Positions 1 to 9,299 of a stretch of 64,000 bases of DNA are shown here, piece by piece. Position numbers and translations under genes: made by a program. Source of the stretch: Parabacteroides goldsteinii DSM 19448 = WAL 12034 (GTDB taxonomy: Bacteria; Bacteroidota; Bacteroidia; Bacteroidales; Tannerellaceae); assembly GCF_000969835.1 (NCBI RefSeq), contig NZ_KQ033912.1:2369920-2433919 (forward strand), written 5' to 3'. The notes under the pieces are model-generated. The model was not told the DNA's origin. It searched no databases and saw nothing but the letters and a program-made list of their open reading frames with translations. Positions within the stretch are counted from its first letter, which is position 1. Each line of letters begins with the position of its first letter.

Positions 1-2993
1 TAATGATAGGAGCCACGATTTCTATCAAAGGAACGACCCAGGGAGTTCTTTCTGATATGAATGGAAATTATGAAATTGAATGTACGGATAATGATATTCT
101 TCAGGTTTCTTATCTGGGTTATACGCCTCAGGATATAAAGGTTGGTAACCGAAAAGTCATAGATGTTATTTTGACTTCCGATAATGTATTGCTGGAAGAG
201 GTGCAAATTATCGCTTATGGAACCCAGAAGAAACTGACTGTGACCGGCTCTGTTTCTTCGATAGACACAAAAGATTTGTTGAAATCGCCCACGTCCAGTA
301 TCGGTAATATGCTGGCCGGTTCTGTTTCGGGTATTTCAACCGTTCAGTATAGCGGACAGCCCGGAGCTGAAGACCCGGAAATATTTGTCAGAGGTATTGC
401 TTCTTTGGATGGCGCCCGCTCACAACCATTGATTCTGGTGGATGGGGTGGAACGTTCTTTCTTCCGCATGGACCCTAATGAAATAGAGAATATTACTGTT
501 TTGAAGGATGCTTCGGCAACGGCCGTATTCGGTGTACGGGGTGCGAATGGAGTTATCCTGGTAACGACACGCAGAGGAAAAGAAGGACGTACGGAAATAT
601 CGCTGTCTTCTTCAGTCGGTATCAGTGAAGCGATGCGTGTTCCGGAAATGATGGGGAGTTATGACCATGCCAAATATTTCAATGAAATGCAATTGAGCGA
701 CAATCCCGATTTAGGTCCCAACGATTTGAGATTCTCGCCTTATGTATTGGATATGTTCCGGACGAATGCCGATCCGATCATGTTCCCGAATACGAACTGG
801 GAAGATTTGATGTTTAAGAAAACATCTTTGCAAACCCAGCATAACCTGAATATCTCGGGAGGAACGAAGGATGTGAAGTTTTTTATTTCCCTGGGTTATC
901 TGTATCAGGATGGTTTGCTGAAGAGATTTTATGAAAGTTATAATCCGAACTATAAAAATAATCGTTATAACTACCGGGCGAATCTCGACATTAACGTAAC
1001 TAAGAGCACTACTTTGAAATTGGGGTTGGGCGGACGTCTGGAAACAAAGAAGGATCCTAAATTCGGCGAACAAAACAATTTATGGATGGAGATTCTCCGT
1101 GTACAACCATTCTCCAGTCCGGGCTTTGTAGATGGAAATCTGGTTCAGATTAAGAACCGTTATATCCCGATGACAATGCGTAACCTGTTCTCCATGTATT
1201 ATGGAAAAGGATATACAGAGGCTTCGCAAAATACGATGAATCTGGATATGGATTTAACACAGAAACTGGATTTCATCACCAAAGGTCTTTCTTTTAATAT
1301 TAAAGGAGCTTACAATACCTCTTATACGGGAAGTAAATCATGGAACGGCTCGATGGAATCGTATACTCCGGTCTACAAATCCAGTCTGACCGATCCGGGA
1401 TTGGCTATTGATGATCCTAATTTTGATCATACGATTGTGTATCAGCTTGAAGGTACAGCGAGTGCTTTGTCTGCGTCGGAGGACTGGAGTACCAAAACGC
1501 GTGACTGGTATGTAGAGGCCAGCTTACGTTACGACCGTACTTTCGGGGATCATAAAGTCGGCGGCTTGCTCTTGTATAATATGACCAAACAGTATTATCC
1601 CAAGGCTAATACGGATATCCCGAAAGGATATTTGGGATTGGTTGGGCGCGTCACCTATGCTTATAAAGACCGCTATCTGGTCGATTTCAATGCCGGTTAT
1701 AATGGTTCGGAAAACTTTGCTCCGGGTAAACGGTACGGATTTTTTCCGGCTGCCTCACTCGGTTGGGTGATATCGGAAGAGAAGTTTATGAAGCAGGTAG
1801 ATTTTATCAGCTTCCTTAAATTAAGAGCTTCTTACGGTCTGGTAGGTAACGACATATTGAATGAATATAAACGTTTCTTGTATTTGCCGGACTCATATTC
1901 AGCCAGTTCGGGTGGATATTATTGGGGAGTGAATACTCCGCAGGCTTATCCGGGCGCATCGGAACTGATTTTGGGAAATCCGGATGTTACCTGGGAGAAG
2001 GCTGCCAAACAAAACTACGGTTTGGATATGAATCTGCTGGATCAGCGTTTGAATTTCTCTCTGGATGTATTTTTTGAGAAACGTAAGGATATTCTTATTC
2101 AGCAAAATACAGTTCCGGGATTCGTTGCAGCCGACCTGCCTGCTGTCAATTTGGGTAAAGTGAACAATAAAGGATATGAAATCTCTTTGGGATGGAACGA
2201 TAAAATTGGCAGCAAGTTCCGCTACTGGCTGAAAGGAAATGTCTCTTTTTCCAGAAATGAGATTGTTTATAAAGATGAAATTCCACAGAATGAACCTTAT
2301 ATGTATGAAACAGGACGTTCTATCGGTTTGAATTACGGATATGTTTTCGATCGTTTCTTCGAGGCAAAAGACTTTAATGAGGATGGTTCGACAATCACGG
2401 GAATCCCTACGCAGTCGGGAACATTCAAGCCAGGTGATATTCTGTTCAAAGACCTGAATAATGACGGAGTAATCGATGGGGATGATAAAACTTATTTCGG
2501 TTATGGAGAAAATCCCGAGTATATTTTCGGTCTGAATGCCGGATTTGAATATAAAGGTTTTGACTTCTCGATGAATTGGACAGGGGCAACTAACGTTTCC
2601 AGACGTTTGGAAGAAGACTTTACCCGTCCGTTCAATACCGGTGACGCTCCCCTGATGAAATGGATGGTCGAGGAACGTTGGACAGAAGAGAAAGGACAAT
2701 CGGCCCAATTCCCGCGTTTTACTCAAACCAACAGAATGCATAATTCGCAAATGTCGGATTTCTGGGTGAGAGATGCCTCTTATCTGCGTTTGAAGAACCT
2801 GGAGATAGGATATACGTTGAATACGGATGTGTTGAAGAAAGTCGGTATTCAGAAACTCAGGGTGTTTGCCAACGGATATAACCTGCTGACATTTGACCAT
2901 CTGGGATTTATCGACCCGGAATCAAAAATCAGTAATAAGAACAAGTATCCCAATACGCGTATTTACAATTTTGGAGTGAATGTAAATTTCTAA
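1..2993 (+). CDS. SusC-like TonB-dependent outer-membrane receptor, 5' partial
   Basis: Outer-membrane beta-barrel that imports glycan fragments with its SusD partner, powered by TonB. The reading frame is open at the window edge, so the start codon and signal peptide lie upstream; the ATG at position 3 is internal. The visible protein begins inside the carboxypeptidase-D-like regulatory domain (IGATISIKGT, then SYLGYTPQDIKVG near residues 35-48). It continues through the linker LLEEVQIIAYGTQKK, the plug domain (VRGIASLDG, LILVDGVER, ITVLKDASATAVFGVRGANG at about 128-185) and a long barrel ending in the terminal aromatic NVNF. About 996 residues remain of a family usually 1000-1100 long. A SusD gene follows 12 bp downstream, and a second SusC/SusD pair lies beyond it, so this is the first visible gene of an operon. 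Confidence 0.95.
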   Translation, partial: MIGATISIKGTTQGVLSDMNGNYEIECTDNDILQVSYLGYTPQDIKVGNRKVIDVILTSDNVLLEEVQIIAYGTQKKLTVTGSVSSIDTKDLLKSPTSSIGNMLAGSVSGISTVQYSGQPGAEDPEIFVRGIASLDGARSQPLILVDGVERSFFRMDPNEIENITVLKDASATAVFGVRGANGVILVTTRRGKEGRTEISLSSSVGISEAMRVPEMMGSYDHAKYFNEMQLSDNPDLGPNDLRFSPYVLDMFRTNADPIMFPNTNWEDLMFKKTSLQTQHNLNISGGTKDVKFFISLGYLYQDGLLKRFYESYNPNYKNNRYNYRANLDINVTKSTTLKLGLGGRLETKKDPKFGEQNNLWMEILRVQPFSSPGFVDGNLVQIKNRYIPMTMRNLFSMYYGKGYTEASQNTMNLDMDLTQKLDFITKGLSFNIKGAYNTSYTGSKSWNGSMESYTPVYKSSLTDPGLAIDDPNFDHTIVYQLEGTASALSASEDWSTKTRDWYVEASLRYDRTFGDHKVGGLLLYNMTKQYYPKANTDIPKGYLGLVGRVTYAYKDRYLVDFNAGYNGSENFAPGKRYGFFPAASLGWVISEEKFMKQVDFISFLKLRASYGLVGNDILNEYKRFLYLPDSYSASSGGYYWGVNTPQAYPGASELILGNPDVTWEKAAKQNYGLDMNLLDQRLNFSLDVFFEKRKDILIQQNTVPGFVAADLPAVNLGKVNNKGYEISLGWNDKIGSKFRYWLKGNVSFSRNEIVYKDEIPQNEPYMYETGRSIGLNYGYVFDRFFEAKDFNEDGSTITGIPTQSGTFKPGDILFKDLNNDGVIDGDDKTYFGYGENPEYIFGLNAGFEYKGFDFSMNWTGATNVSRRLEEDFTRPFNTGDAPLMKWMVEERWTEEKGQSAQFPRFTQTNRMHNSQMSDFWVRDASYLRLKNLEIGYTLNTDVLKKVGIQKLRVFANGYNLLTFDHLGFIDPESKISNKNKYPNTRIYNFGVNVNF

Positions 2994-3005
2994 TGATACA
3001 ATAGT

Positions 3006-4766
3006 ATGAAAAGATTATTAATACCAATATCTATAATAGCCGCCTCTTTCTATTTCGGTTCATGTAACGACTTGAAGATAGGCGATGATTTTCTGGAAAA
3101 GGCTCCGGGAGCTGATGTTACCCTGGATACGATTTTTGCCTCCAAGCAGTATGCCGAACGTGCGCTGGCTGCGGCTTACAGACATTTACCTTATGGGGTT
3201 ATGTACAGTTGGGACCCTGCCGAAGACAAACTGGGAGTGGATCTGCTTGAATCGACAACCGACCTTTGCCAGTCTTATCTGGGATGGGGATGTGGTGCGG
3301 AACGCCATTATTATAACGGACAATATAATGCTTCGGTTGCCGACACCTATGATGTAATGTATGCTTACACAAAAGAACGCAGTTGGGAAGCCATCCGTAA
3401 AGCGTATATTTTCCTGGAAAACGTAGACAGGGTACCGGATATGACAGCAGAAGAAAAGGCTATCCGTAAGGGTGAAGCCAAGATGGTGATAGCAGTACAG
3501 TACACTCAAATGATGCGTCATTTCGGCGGCTTGCCTTTGATTGATAAAGCGATTTATCCGGGCGATGACTATAATTATCCGCGTGAAACCATTGAAAAGA
3601 CGGTTAATTTTATCGTCAATTTGTGTAATGAAGCCGCATCCGTACTTCCCTGGCAGGTATCGGTGGAAGAAGACGGGCGCTTCACCAAGGCTGCTGCACT
3701 CGGATTAAAGGTGCGTGTGCTATTATTTGCAGCTAGTCCTTTGTTTAATGACAACCAGCCTTATCTGGATGGCGAAGCCAGTACGAACCTGATGGTTTGG
3801 TATGGAAATAAATCCGATCAACGCTGGCAGGATGTTGTGGATGCCTGTAAAGAATTCGAACAGGCGAACAACTCGGGTTCTTATAACTACCAGTTGGTTG
3901 AGACAGGGGATTACCGGCAGGATTTTCAGGATGCATGGTATAAAAGAAGAAACGGTGAAGTGCTGATATCTACGCGTGTAGCTTATACTTGCCCGGATAT
4001 TTGGGATGGAAATTTTTATTTTATGCAGTCGGCCGGCTGGTATGGTTGTAGCTGTCCGACATTGAATTATATGGATATGTTCGGTAATGCCGACGGAACG
4101 TCTTTTAATATAGACTGGGATAATATACCGCAGGGCGTCAATCCGTTCGATGGCAGAGATCCCCGGTTGTATGAAACTCTTGTTATTAATGGCGACAAAT
4201 GGCAGGGACGTACGGCTGAAACCTATATCGGCGGACAAGAACAGAATACTGAAAATTCGACGCGTTGCCGTACCGGTTCCGTTATGCGTAAATTCCTTCG
4301 TGAACATGATTATGCCACTCTGACCGGTTCGGTTATTCACTGGCCTTACTTGCGTCTGGCTGAGATTTATCTGAGCTATGCGGAGGCTTTGAATGAACTC
4401 GGACGTACGGGTGAAGCTTATGAGTGGGTAGACAAAGTCCGCGGACGGGTCGGTTTACCGAAGTTGCAGCGTAATCTGTCACAGGAGCAATTCCGTGAAA
4501 TGGTACTGAATGAACGTGCCGTGGAATTTGGTTTTGAAGAGATCAGATGGTTTGACCTGGTCCGCTGGAAACGTGCGGAAGATTTTACCAAACCTCTGTA
4601 CGGTGTAAAAATCTGGCGTCAGGCAGACGGTTCTTATAAATATGAAAAATGGCAGTTGGCCGAACGTTACTGGAAGAAGAACTGGTCGCCCAAATGGTAT
4701 TTGTGTGCATTCCCGCCTGAAGAGATTAATAAAGGTTATGGATTGGTCCAGAATCCGGGATGGTAA
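3006..4766 (+). CDS. SusD/RagB-like surface glycan-binding lipoprotein
   Basis: Surface lipoprotein that caps the preceding SusC barrel and binds glycan. It has a lipoprotein signal ending FYFGSC at residue 20, then the SusD fold with TPR-type helices. Recognisable family segments are the N-terminal region with YAERALAAAYRHLP, the central region VLLFAASPLFND and the C-terminal LRLAEIYLSYAEALNELGR, followed by RAVEFGFEEIRWFDLVRWKR, which is typical of RagB/SusD proteins. At 586 residues it has the usual family length. It starts 12 bp after the SusC stop and the next SusC starts 28 bp after its own stop, so translation is probably coupled within one transcript. Substrate cannot be read from the sequence. 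Confidence 0.94.
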   Translation: MKRLLIPISIIAASFYFGSCNDLKIGDDFLEKAPGADVTLDTIFASKQYAERALAAAYRHLPYGVMYSWDPAEDKLGVDLLESTTDLCQSYLGWGCGAERHYYNGQYNASVADTYDVMYAYTKERSWEAIRKAYIFLENVDRVPDMTAEEKAIRKGEAKMVIAVQYTQMMRHFGGLPLIDKAIYPGDDYNYPRETIEKTVNFIVNLCNEAASVLPWQVSVEEDGRFTKAAALGLKVRVLLFAASPLFNDNQPYLDGEASTNLMVWYGNKSDQRWQDVVDACKEFEQANNSGSYNYQLVETGDYRQDFQDAWYKRRNGEVLISTRVAYTCPDIWDGNFYFMQSAGWYGCSCPTLNYMDMFGNADGTSFNIDWDNIPQGVNPFDGRDPRLYETLVINGDKWQGRTAETYIGGQEQNTENSTRCRTGSVMRKFLREHDYATLTGSVIHWPYLRLAEIYLSYAEALNELGRTGEAYEWVDKVRGRVGLPKLQRNLSQEQFREMVLNERAVEFGFEEIRWFDLVRWKRAEDFTKPLYGVKIWRQADGSYKYEKWQLAERYWKKNWSPKWYLCAFPPEEINKGYGLVQNPGW

Positions 4767-4794
4767 TTCATTTGATAAATCATAAAAGCAGGTT

Positions 4795-7557
4795 ATGAAA
4801 ATAATAAAAGAAATATATGTAGCTGCATTTTTGTCTGTGTCTGTTTTCTCCTATGCACAGGATACAAAAATGATAAACCGTGGATTCAATTTATCCGGGC
4901 GTAGCGAAGAAAGTACGGCGGCAGTTTCCACGATATATATGGATGATTCTAAAACGTCTGATATTAATCCGGCTAATTCCCTGTATGGAAAACTTCCCGG
5001 ATTGTTCAGTCTGCAAGGCTCGACTGTAGCATGGGATAATGATCCGACAATGTATGTGAGAGGTCTTGCCACGATGGGGGCAGGAACTCCTTTGGTTCTA
5101 ATCGACGGTTTTGAACGCCCCCTCAGTTCCTTGTCACAGGATGAGATAGAGAGTGTTACGGTTCTGAAAGATGCTGCATCGCAGGCCTTGTATGGTGTAC
5201 GGGGTGCAAACGGTGTCATTCTGGTGACTACCAAACGCGGTATTTTGGAAGGAATGAAAGTGCATGCAAGCTATCAGTTCGGGATAAATACTCTATTTCG
5301 TCTCCCCGATATGGCGGACGGATATACGTATGCATTGGCAATGAACGAAGCTTTACGGATGGACGGACTGTCTGCTTTGTATAGCAATTCTGATCTGGAA
5401 GCTTTTCGTACGGGTTCTAACCCGGAGCTTTTCCCGAATGTGAACTGGAAGGATGAAGTATTGAAAAATAAAGGAACGACTCATCAGTTTAATGCTTCTT
5501 TTACCGGAGGGGGAAAGAATGTGAGTTATTTTGCTGCAATCAATTACATCGGCGATAACGGTTTTATGAATGAGAACTATTTCAGCCCGGATTATTCCAG
5601 TCAGATGTCGTGGGATAAACTGAGTGCCAGGGCGAACCTCGATATTAATGCGACAAAACTCACGCTGGTAAAATTGAATTTGTTGGGTGAATTGTCGCAA
5701 CATAATCGTCCGGCAACGGAGTATTCGACTTTGTTCCCGATGATCTATGATGTTCCGGCAGCGGCTTTCCCGGTAAAGACGAGTACTGGTGTATGGGGCG
5801 GTGATAATGTACGCAAAAATCCTGTTGCAGAATCGGTGGCTAAAGGTTTTTCCGTTGGAAATGACCGGGCTTTATATGCCGACTTGCGGATTATCCAGGA
5901 CCTGTCGGTTCTTACTTCCGGTTTGAGTGCAGAGCTTGCTATTGCTTATGATAACCGGGCCAGCTATTGGGATAATAAAACAAAGAATTATCTGTATGAA
6001 AGTTTGCAGCCGGTCAGGGATAACGGAGGTACTATTACCGACATAACCCGTACACGTTACGGACAGGAAACGGATTTGTCTTTCAGTTCCAGCCTGGGAT
6101 ATCAGAACCGTGTAACAACATTCGAGGCAAAAGTCAATTACGAAAAAAACTGGCAGGATATGCATCAACTGAATGCTGCGGTCATTTATCATCAGGAAGA
6201 AAATTCCCTGAAAGGAATTAATAATACGTATAGACGGCAGAGTTATATAGGAAATGCAAGCTATGCTTATAAAAGCAAGTATCTGGCCGATTTGGTGTTG
6301 ACTTATTCCGGGTCGAGTGTATTGGGAAGTTCTGATAAGTATGCATTTTTTCCTGCCGTTTCTGCCGGTTGGGTCATTTCTTCCGAAGACTTTATGAAAG
6401 AAGTTACAGCGATAGATTATCTGAAAGCGAGGGCTTCATGGGGTATTACCGGAAGTGACCGGTTTGCTTATGATTATGATAAATATTATTTCAAAACGGG
6501 CATCAGCTCCTATTTTTTCGGAGATAATAATAACTCTGTATCTGGTAATGGCGAGTTCCGTTTACCTAATTTGAAGTTGAAGCCGGAAACAGCCTATAAG
6601 TTTAACTTCGGTATCGATATGGAAGTATTCAAACGATTGTCTTTATCAGCGGATGCCTTTTATGAAAAGCGGACGAATATTCTGGTGAACTCCTCTGCTA
6701 TTTACTCTTCCGTGTTGGGAGTCAGCACACCGATTTTGAATGATGGCGAAGTTAAGAACTATGGATTTGAAGCCGGTCTTTCCTGGCGTGACCGTATCGG
6801 AGATTTCACCTATATGCTGGCTGGTAATTTCACTTTTGCCCGTAATGAGATTGTAAATATGGACGAAGGATATAAACCGTATGATTACCTGAAAAATACA
6901 GGAAACCGGATCGGGCAGTATTATGGTTTGGAGGCTATCGGTTTCTTTCAGGATGAGGCAGATATAGCGGGCAGTCCTGCACAGTCTTTCTCCAATGTGG
7001 TTCCGGGCGATGTAAAATATAAAGACCAGAATGGTGATAAGGTGATCGATGATTATGATAAGGTGGCTATCGGTTACAGTACTGTTTTGCCGGAAATTAT
7101 GTACGGGTTTTCTATTGGATTGGGATATAAGAATGTAAGTCTGAAAGCTGATTTCCAGGGAGTAGCCAACTATACGTTAGTTAGAAATATGTCAAGTATG
7201 TACCGTCCTTTGGTCGGTAATAAGAACGTCTCTCAACATTATCTGGAAAATCGCTGGACACCGGAGAATACCAATGCCCGGTATCCGCGTCTGACAACTA
7301 AACAGAATGATAATAATTTCAGGGAAAGTTCTATCTGGGCTGAAAACGGCAATTTCCTGAAACTGAGAAATGTGGAGTTGGCCTATACTTTACCTAAATC
7401 ATGGGTAAACAAGATCAGACTCAGCAATATCAACCTGTTTGCCAGAGGTATGAATCTGTTTTCATTTGACCATGTGAAAGATATGGACCCGGAACAAATG
7501 TATGCTACTTATCCATCTTTCAGATCATATAACATTGGATTAACTCTTGATTTTTAA
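4795..7557 (+). CDS. SusC-like TonB-dependent receptor lacking the N-terminal regulatory domain
   Basis: Second SusC-type receptor of the tandem locus. A signal peptide (to YAQ, about residue 22) is followed after only about 35 residues by the plug domain: SLYGKLPGLFSLQG, MYVRGLATMG, LVLIDGFERP, VTVLKDAASQALYGVRGANG. The barrel ends LTLDF. At 920 residues it is shorter than typical because the carboxypeptidase-D-like beta-sandwich is absent; the other three SusC proteins here all contain that domain. No STN signalling domain is present, so control by a FecR/sigma pair is not expected. The barrel shows no stop or frameshift, so the short N-terminus looks genuine and not a product of decay. It is paired with the SusD starting 11 bp downstream. 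Confidence 0.93.
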   Translation: MKIIKEIYVAAFLSVSVFSYAQDTKMINRGFNLSGRSEESTAAVSTIYMDDSKTSDINPANSLYGKLPGLFSLQGSTVAWDNDPTMYVRGLATMGAGTPLVLIDGFERPLSSLSQDEIESVTVLKDAASQALYGVRGANGVILVTTKRGILEGMKVHASYQFGINTLFRLPDMADGYTYALAMNEALRMDGLSALYSNSDLEAFRTGSNPELFPNVNWKDEVLKNKGTTHQFNASFTGGGKNVSYFAAINYIGDNGFMNENYFSPDYSSQMSWDKLSARANLDINATKLTLVKLNLLGELSQHNRPATEYSTLFPMIYDVPAAAFPVKTSTGVWGGDNVRKNPVAESVAKGFSVGNDRALYADLRIIQDLSVLTSGLSAELAIAYDNRASYWDNKTKNYLYESLQPVRDNGGTITDITRTRYGQETDLSFSSSLGYQNRVTTFEAKVNYEKNWQDMHQLNAAVIYHQEENSLKGINNTYRRQSYIGNASYAYKSKYLADLVLTYSGSSVLGSSDKYAFFPAVSAGWVISSEDFMKEVTAIDYLKARASWGITGSDRFAYDYDKYYFKTGISSYFFGDNNNSVSGNGEFRLPNLKLKPETAYKFNFGIDMEVFKRLSLSADAFYEKRTNILVNSSAIYSSVLGVSTPILNDGEVKNYGFEAGLSWRDRIGDFTYMLAGNFTFARNEIVNMDEGYKPYDYLKNTGNRIGQYYGLEAIGFFQDEADIAGSPAQSFSNVVPGDVKYKDQNGDKVIDDYDKVAIGYSTVLPEIMYGFSIGLGYKNVSLKADFQGVANYTLVRNMSSMYRPLVGNKNVSQHYLENRWTPENTNARYPRLTTKQNDNNFRESSIWAENGNFLKLRNVELAYTLPKSWVNKIRLSNINLFARGMNLFSFDHVKDMDPEQMYATYPSFRSYNIGLTLDF

Positions 7558-7568
7558 AAATAGACATT

Positions 7569-9209
7569 ATGAATAAGAAAATATTATCTGCCATATTTGC
7601 TTTTGCAGTGTGTATGTCTTCCTGCAATTATCTGGATTATAATGAATCGTCCGGATTTGACAAAGAAGATATGTTCACCTATTTTGAAAGAGCAAAAGGT
7701 ATGCTTACCACTGTATATTCATATCTACCCGCCGATTTCGGTAATTTTGACGGAGCGACCCGTGCAGCGGCGACCGATGAAGCGGAATATGCTTGGAATA
7801 CATCGGGCATCATCCGGTATAATAACGGTTCGTGGAGTCCGATCCTGACAATCGATAATGTGTGGGGCACTTACTATACCGCAATCCGCTCTGCTAATAT
7901 GTTTCTGAATAATTATCAGGAAGACTTCACCAATATTGAATGGAATGATAATTATGAGACTTTGATGCAGCAATATCAGTACTATCCGTATGAAGCTCGT
8001 TTTTTACGTGCCTTCTACTATTTCGAGTTGGCCAAACGGTATAAGAACGTCCCGCTGATTACGGAATGTCTGGAACTCGATGAGGCGAATAGCGTGACTC
8101 CTTCTGATTTTGATAAAGTGATTGATTTTATTGTCAGTGAATGCGATGAGATCATGGATAAGCTGCCTGTATCCTATAAAGATGTGCCGGGATATGAAAC
8201 GGGCCGTATCACCCAGGGAGCCGTGATGGCCTTGAAATCAAGAACGTTACTGTATGCAGCCAGCCCTTTATATGCCGGGACGGCTGGTCAGGAAAAATGG
8301 ATTGCAGCGGCTAAAGCGGCCAAACAACTGATCGATAAGGTTGAATCGGACGGGCGGTATCAACTGGTAGATGAACAGATATGGAATAATCTGGCTTCCA
8401 AAGAACTGATTCTGGAAACGCGCAGAGGTAATTCAAATGATTTTGAAAAACTGAATTTCCCTATCGGTTATGAGGGAGGAAACTCCGGAACCTGTCCTAC
8501 ACAAAATCTCGTGGATGCTTTTGAAATGAAGGATGGAAGCCGGTTCGACTGGGGAAACCAGGAACATATCGATAATATGTACAATCCGGAAAAGAGGGAT
8601 CCCCGCTTGTTTAAGACTGTTCTGACGAATGGCTCTACTTTCAAGAATGCGGCTGTTGAGACTTTTGTAGGCGGTAAAAACGGAGCGCCTCTGGATGGTG
8701 CGACACCGACAGGCTATTATTTGAAGAAATATGTTGTCGAAACAATCAGTCTGAATCCGAACAATACGACTACCGATCGTCATGTCTGGATACTTTTCAG
8801 GTACGCAGAGGTATTATTGAACTATGCGGAAGCTCTTTATGAGGCCTACGGCAATCCGGACTATACGGATAATACGTTTACGTTATCTCCACGGGCAGCC
8901 ATCGACAAAGTCAGGGCACGTGCCGGAATGCCGGGAGTTGCTTCGGATGATTTTCTTGAACGGATCAGGAATGAACGCCGGGTGGAACTCGCTTTTGAAG
9001 ATCATCGGTTCTGGGATGTCAGAAGATGGAAAATCGCTCCTCAGACAATGGATATTTATGGGGTGAAGATTGAGAAACAGGGGGACGGATTGATCTATAC
9101 CCGTCAGCTTGTTGACAAGCGTACATGGAGTGACAAGATGTATCTGTATCCTGTATCCAATGAAGAATTGTTTAAAAATCCACTTTTGAAACAAAATCCA
9201 GATTGGTAA
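7569..9209 (+). CDS. SusD/RagB-like glycan-binding lipoprotein
   Basis: Partner lipoprotein of the short SusC just upstream. The lipoprotein signal peptide ends AVCMSSC (residue 19). Family hallmarks include RFLRAFYYFELAKRYKNVPL in the first third, LKSRTLLYAASPLYAG in the middle, and FRYAEVLLNYAEALYEAYG with RRVELAFEDHRFWDVRRWK near the C-terminus. It is 546 residues, a normal length. The gene closes the tandem SusC/SusD block: a hairpin with a short T tract begins 14 bp after its stop. The two SusD proteins of this operon are clearly different sequences, so the tandem pairs are not a recent duplication. Confidence 0.94.
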   Translation: MNKKILSAIFAFAVCMSSCNYLDYNESSGFDKEDMFTYFERAKGMLTTVYSYLPADFGNFDGATRAAATDEAEYAWNTSGIIRYNNGSWSPILTIDNVWGTYYTAIRSANMFLNNYQEDFTNIEWNDNYETLMQQYQYYPYEARFLRAFYYFELAKRYKNVPLITECLELDEANSVTPSDFDKVIDFIVSECDEIMDKLPVSYKDVPGYETGRITQGAVMALKSRTLLYAASPLYAGTAGQEKWIAAAKAAKQLIDKVESDGRYQLVDEQIWNNLASKELILETRRGNSNDFEKLNFPIGYEGGNSGTCPTQNLVDAFEMKDGSRFDWGNQEHIDNMYNPEKRDPRLFKTVLTNGSTFKNAAVETFVGGKNGAPLDGATPTGYYLKKYVVETISLNPNNTTTDRHVWILFRYAEVLLNYAEALYEAYGNPDYTDNTFTLSPRAAIDKVRARAGMPGVASDDFLERIRNERRVELAFEDHRFWDVRRWKIAPQTMDIYGVKIEKQGDGLIYTRQLVDKRTWSDKMYLYPVSNEELFKNPLLKQNPDW

Positions 9210-9222
9210 GAATAGAATGAGC

Positions 9223-9266
9223 AGAGAAGCCACTCTAAACCTGTTTACGGTGGCTTCTCTTTATAA
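9223..9266 (+). terminator. Probable intrinsic terminator after the tandem SusC/SusD block
   Basis: Perfect 11-bp stem AGAGAAGCCAC (9223-9233) with GTGGCTTCTCT (9250-9260), loop 16 nt, followed by a short TTATAAT tract. The T tract is weak, so partial read-through into the beta-helix gene is likely. Confidence 0.6.
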
Positions 9267-9299
9267 TACCTCGATTTAGAAACAATAGAACTTTAGAAA

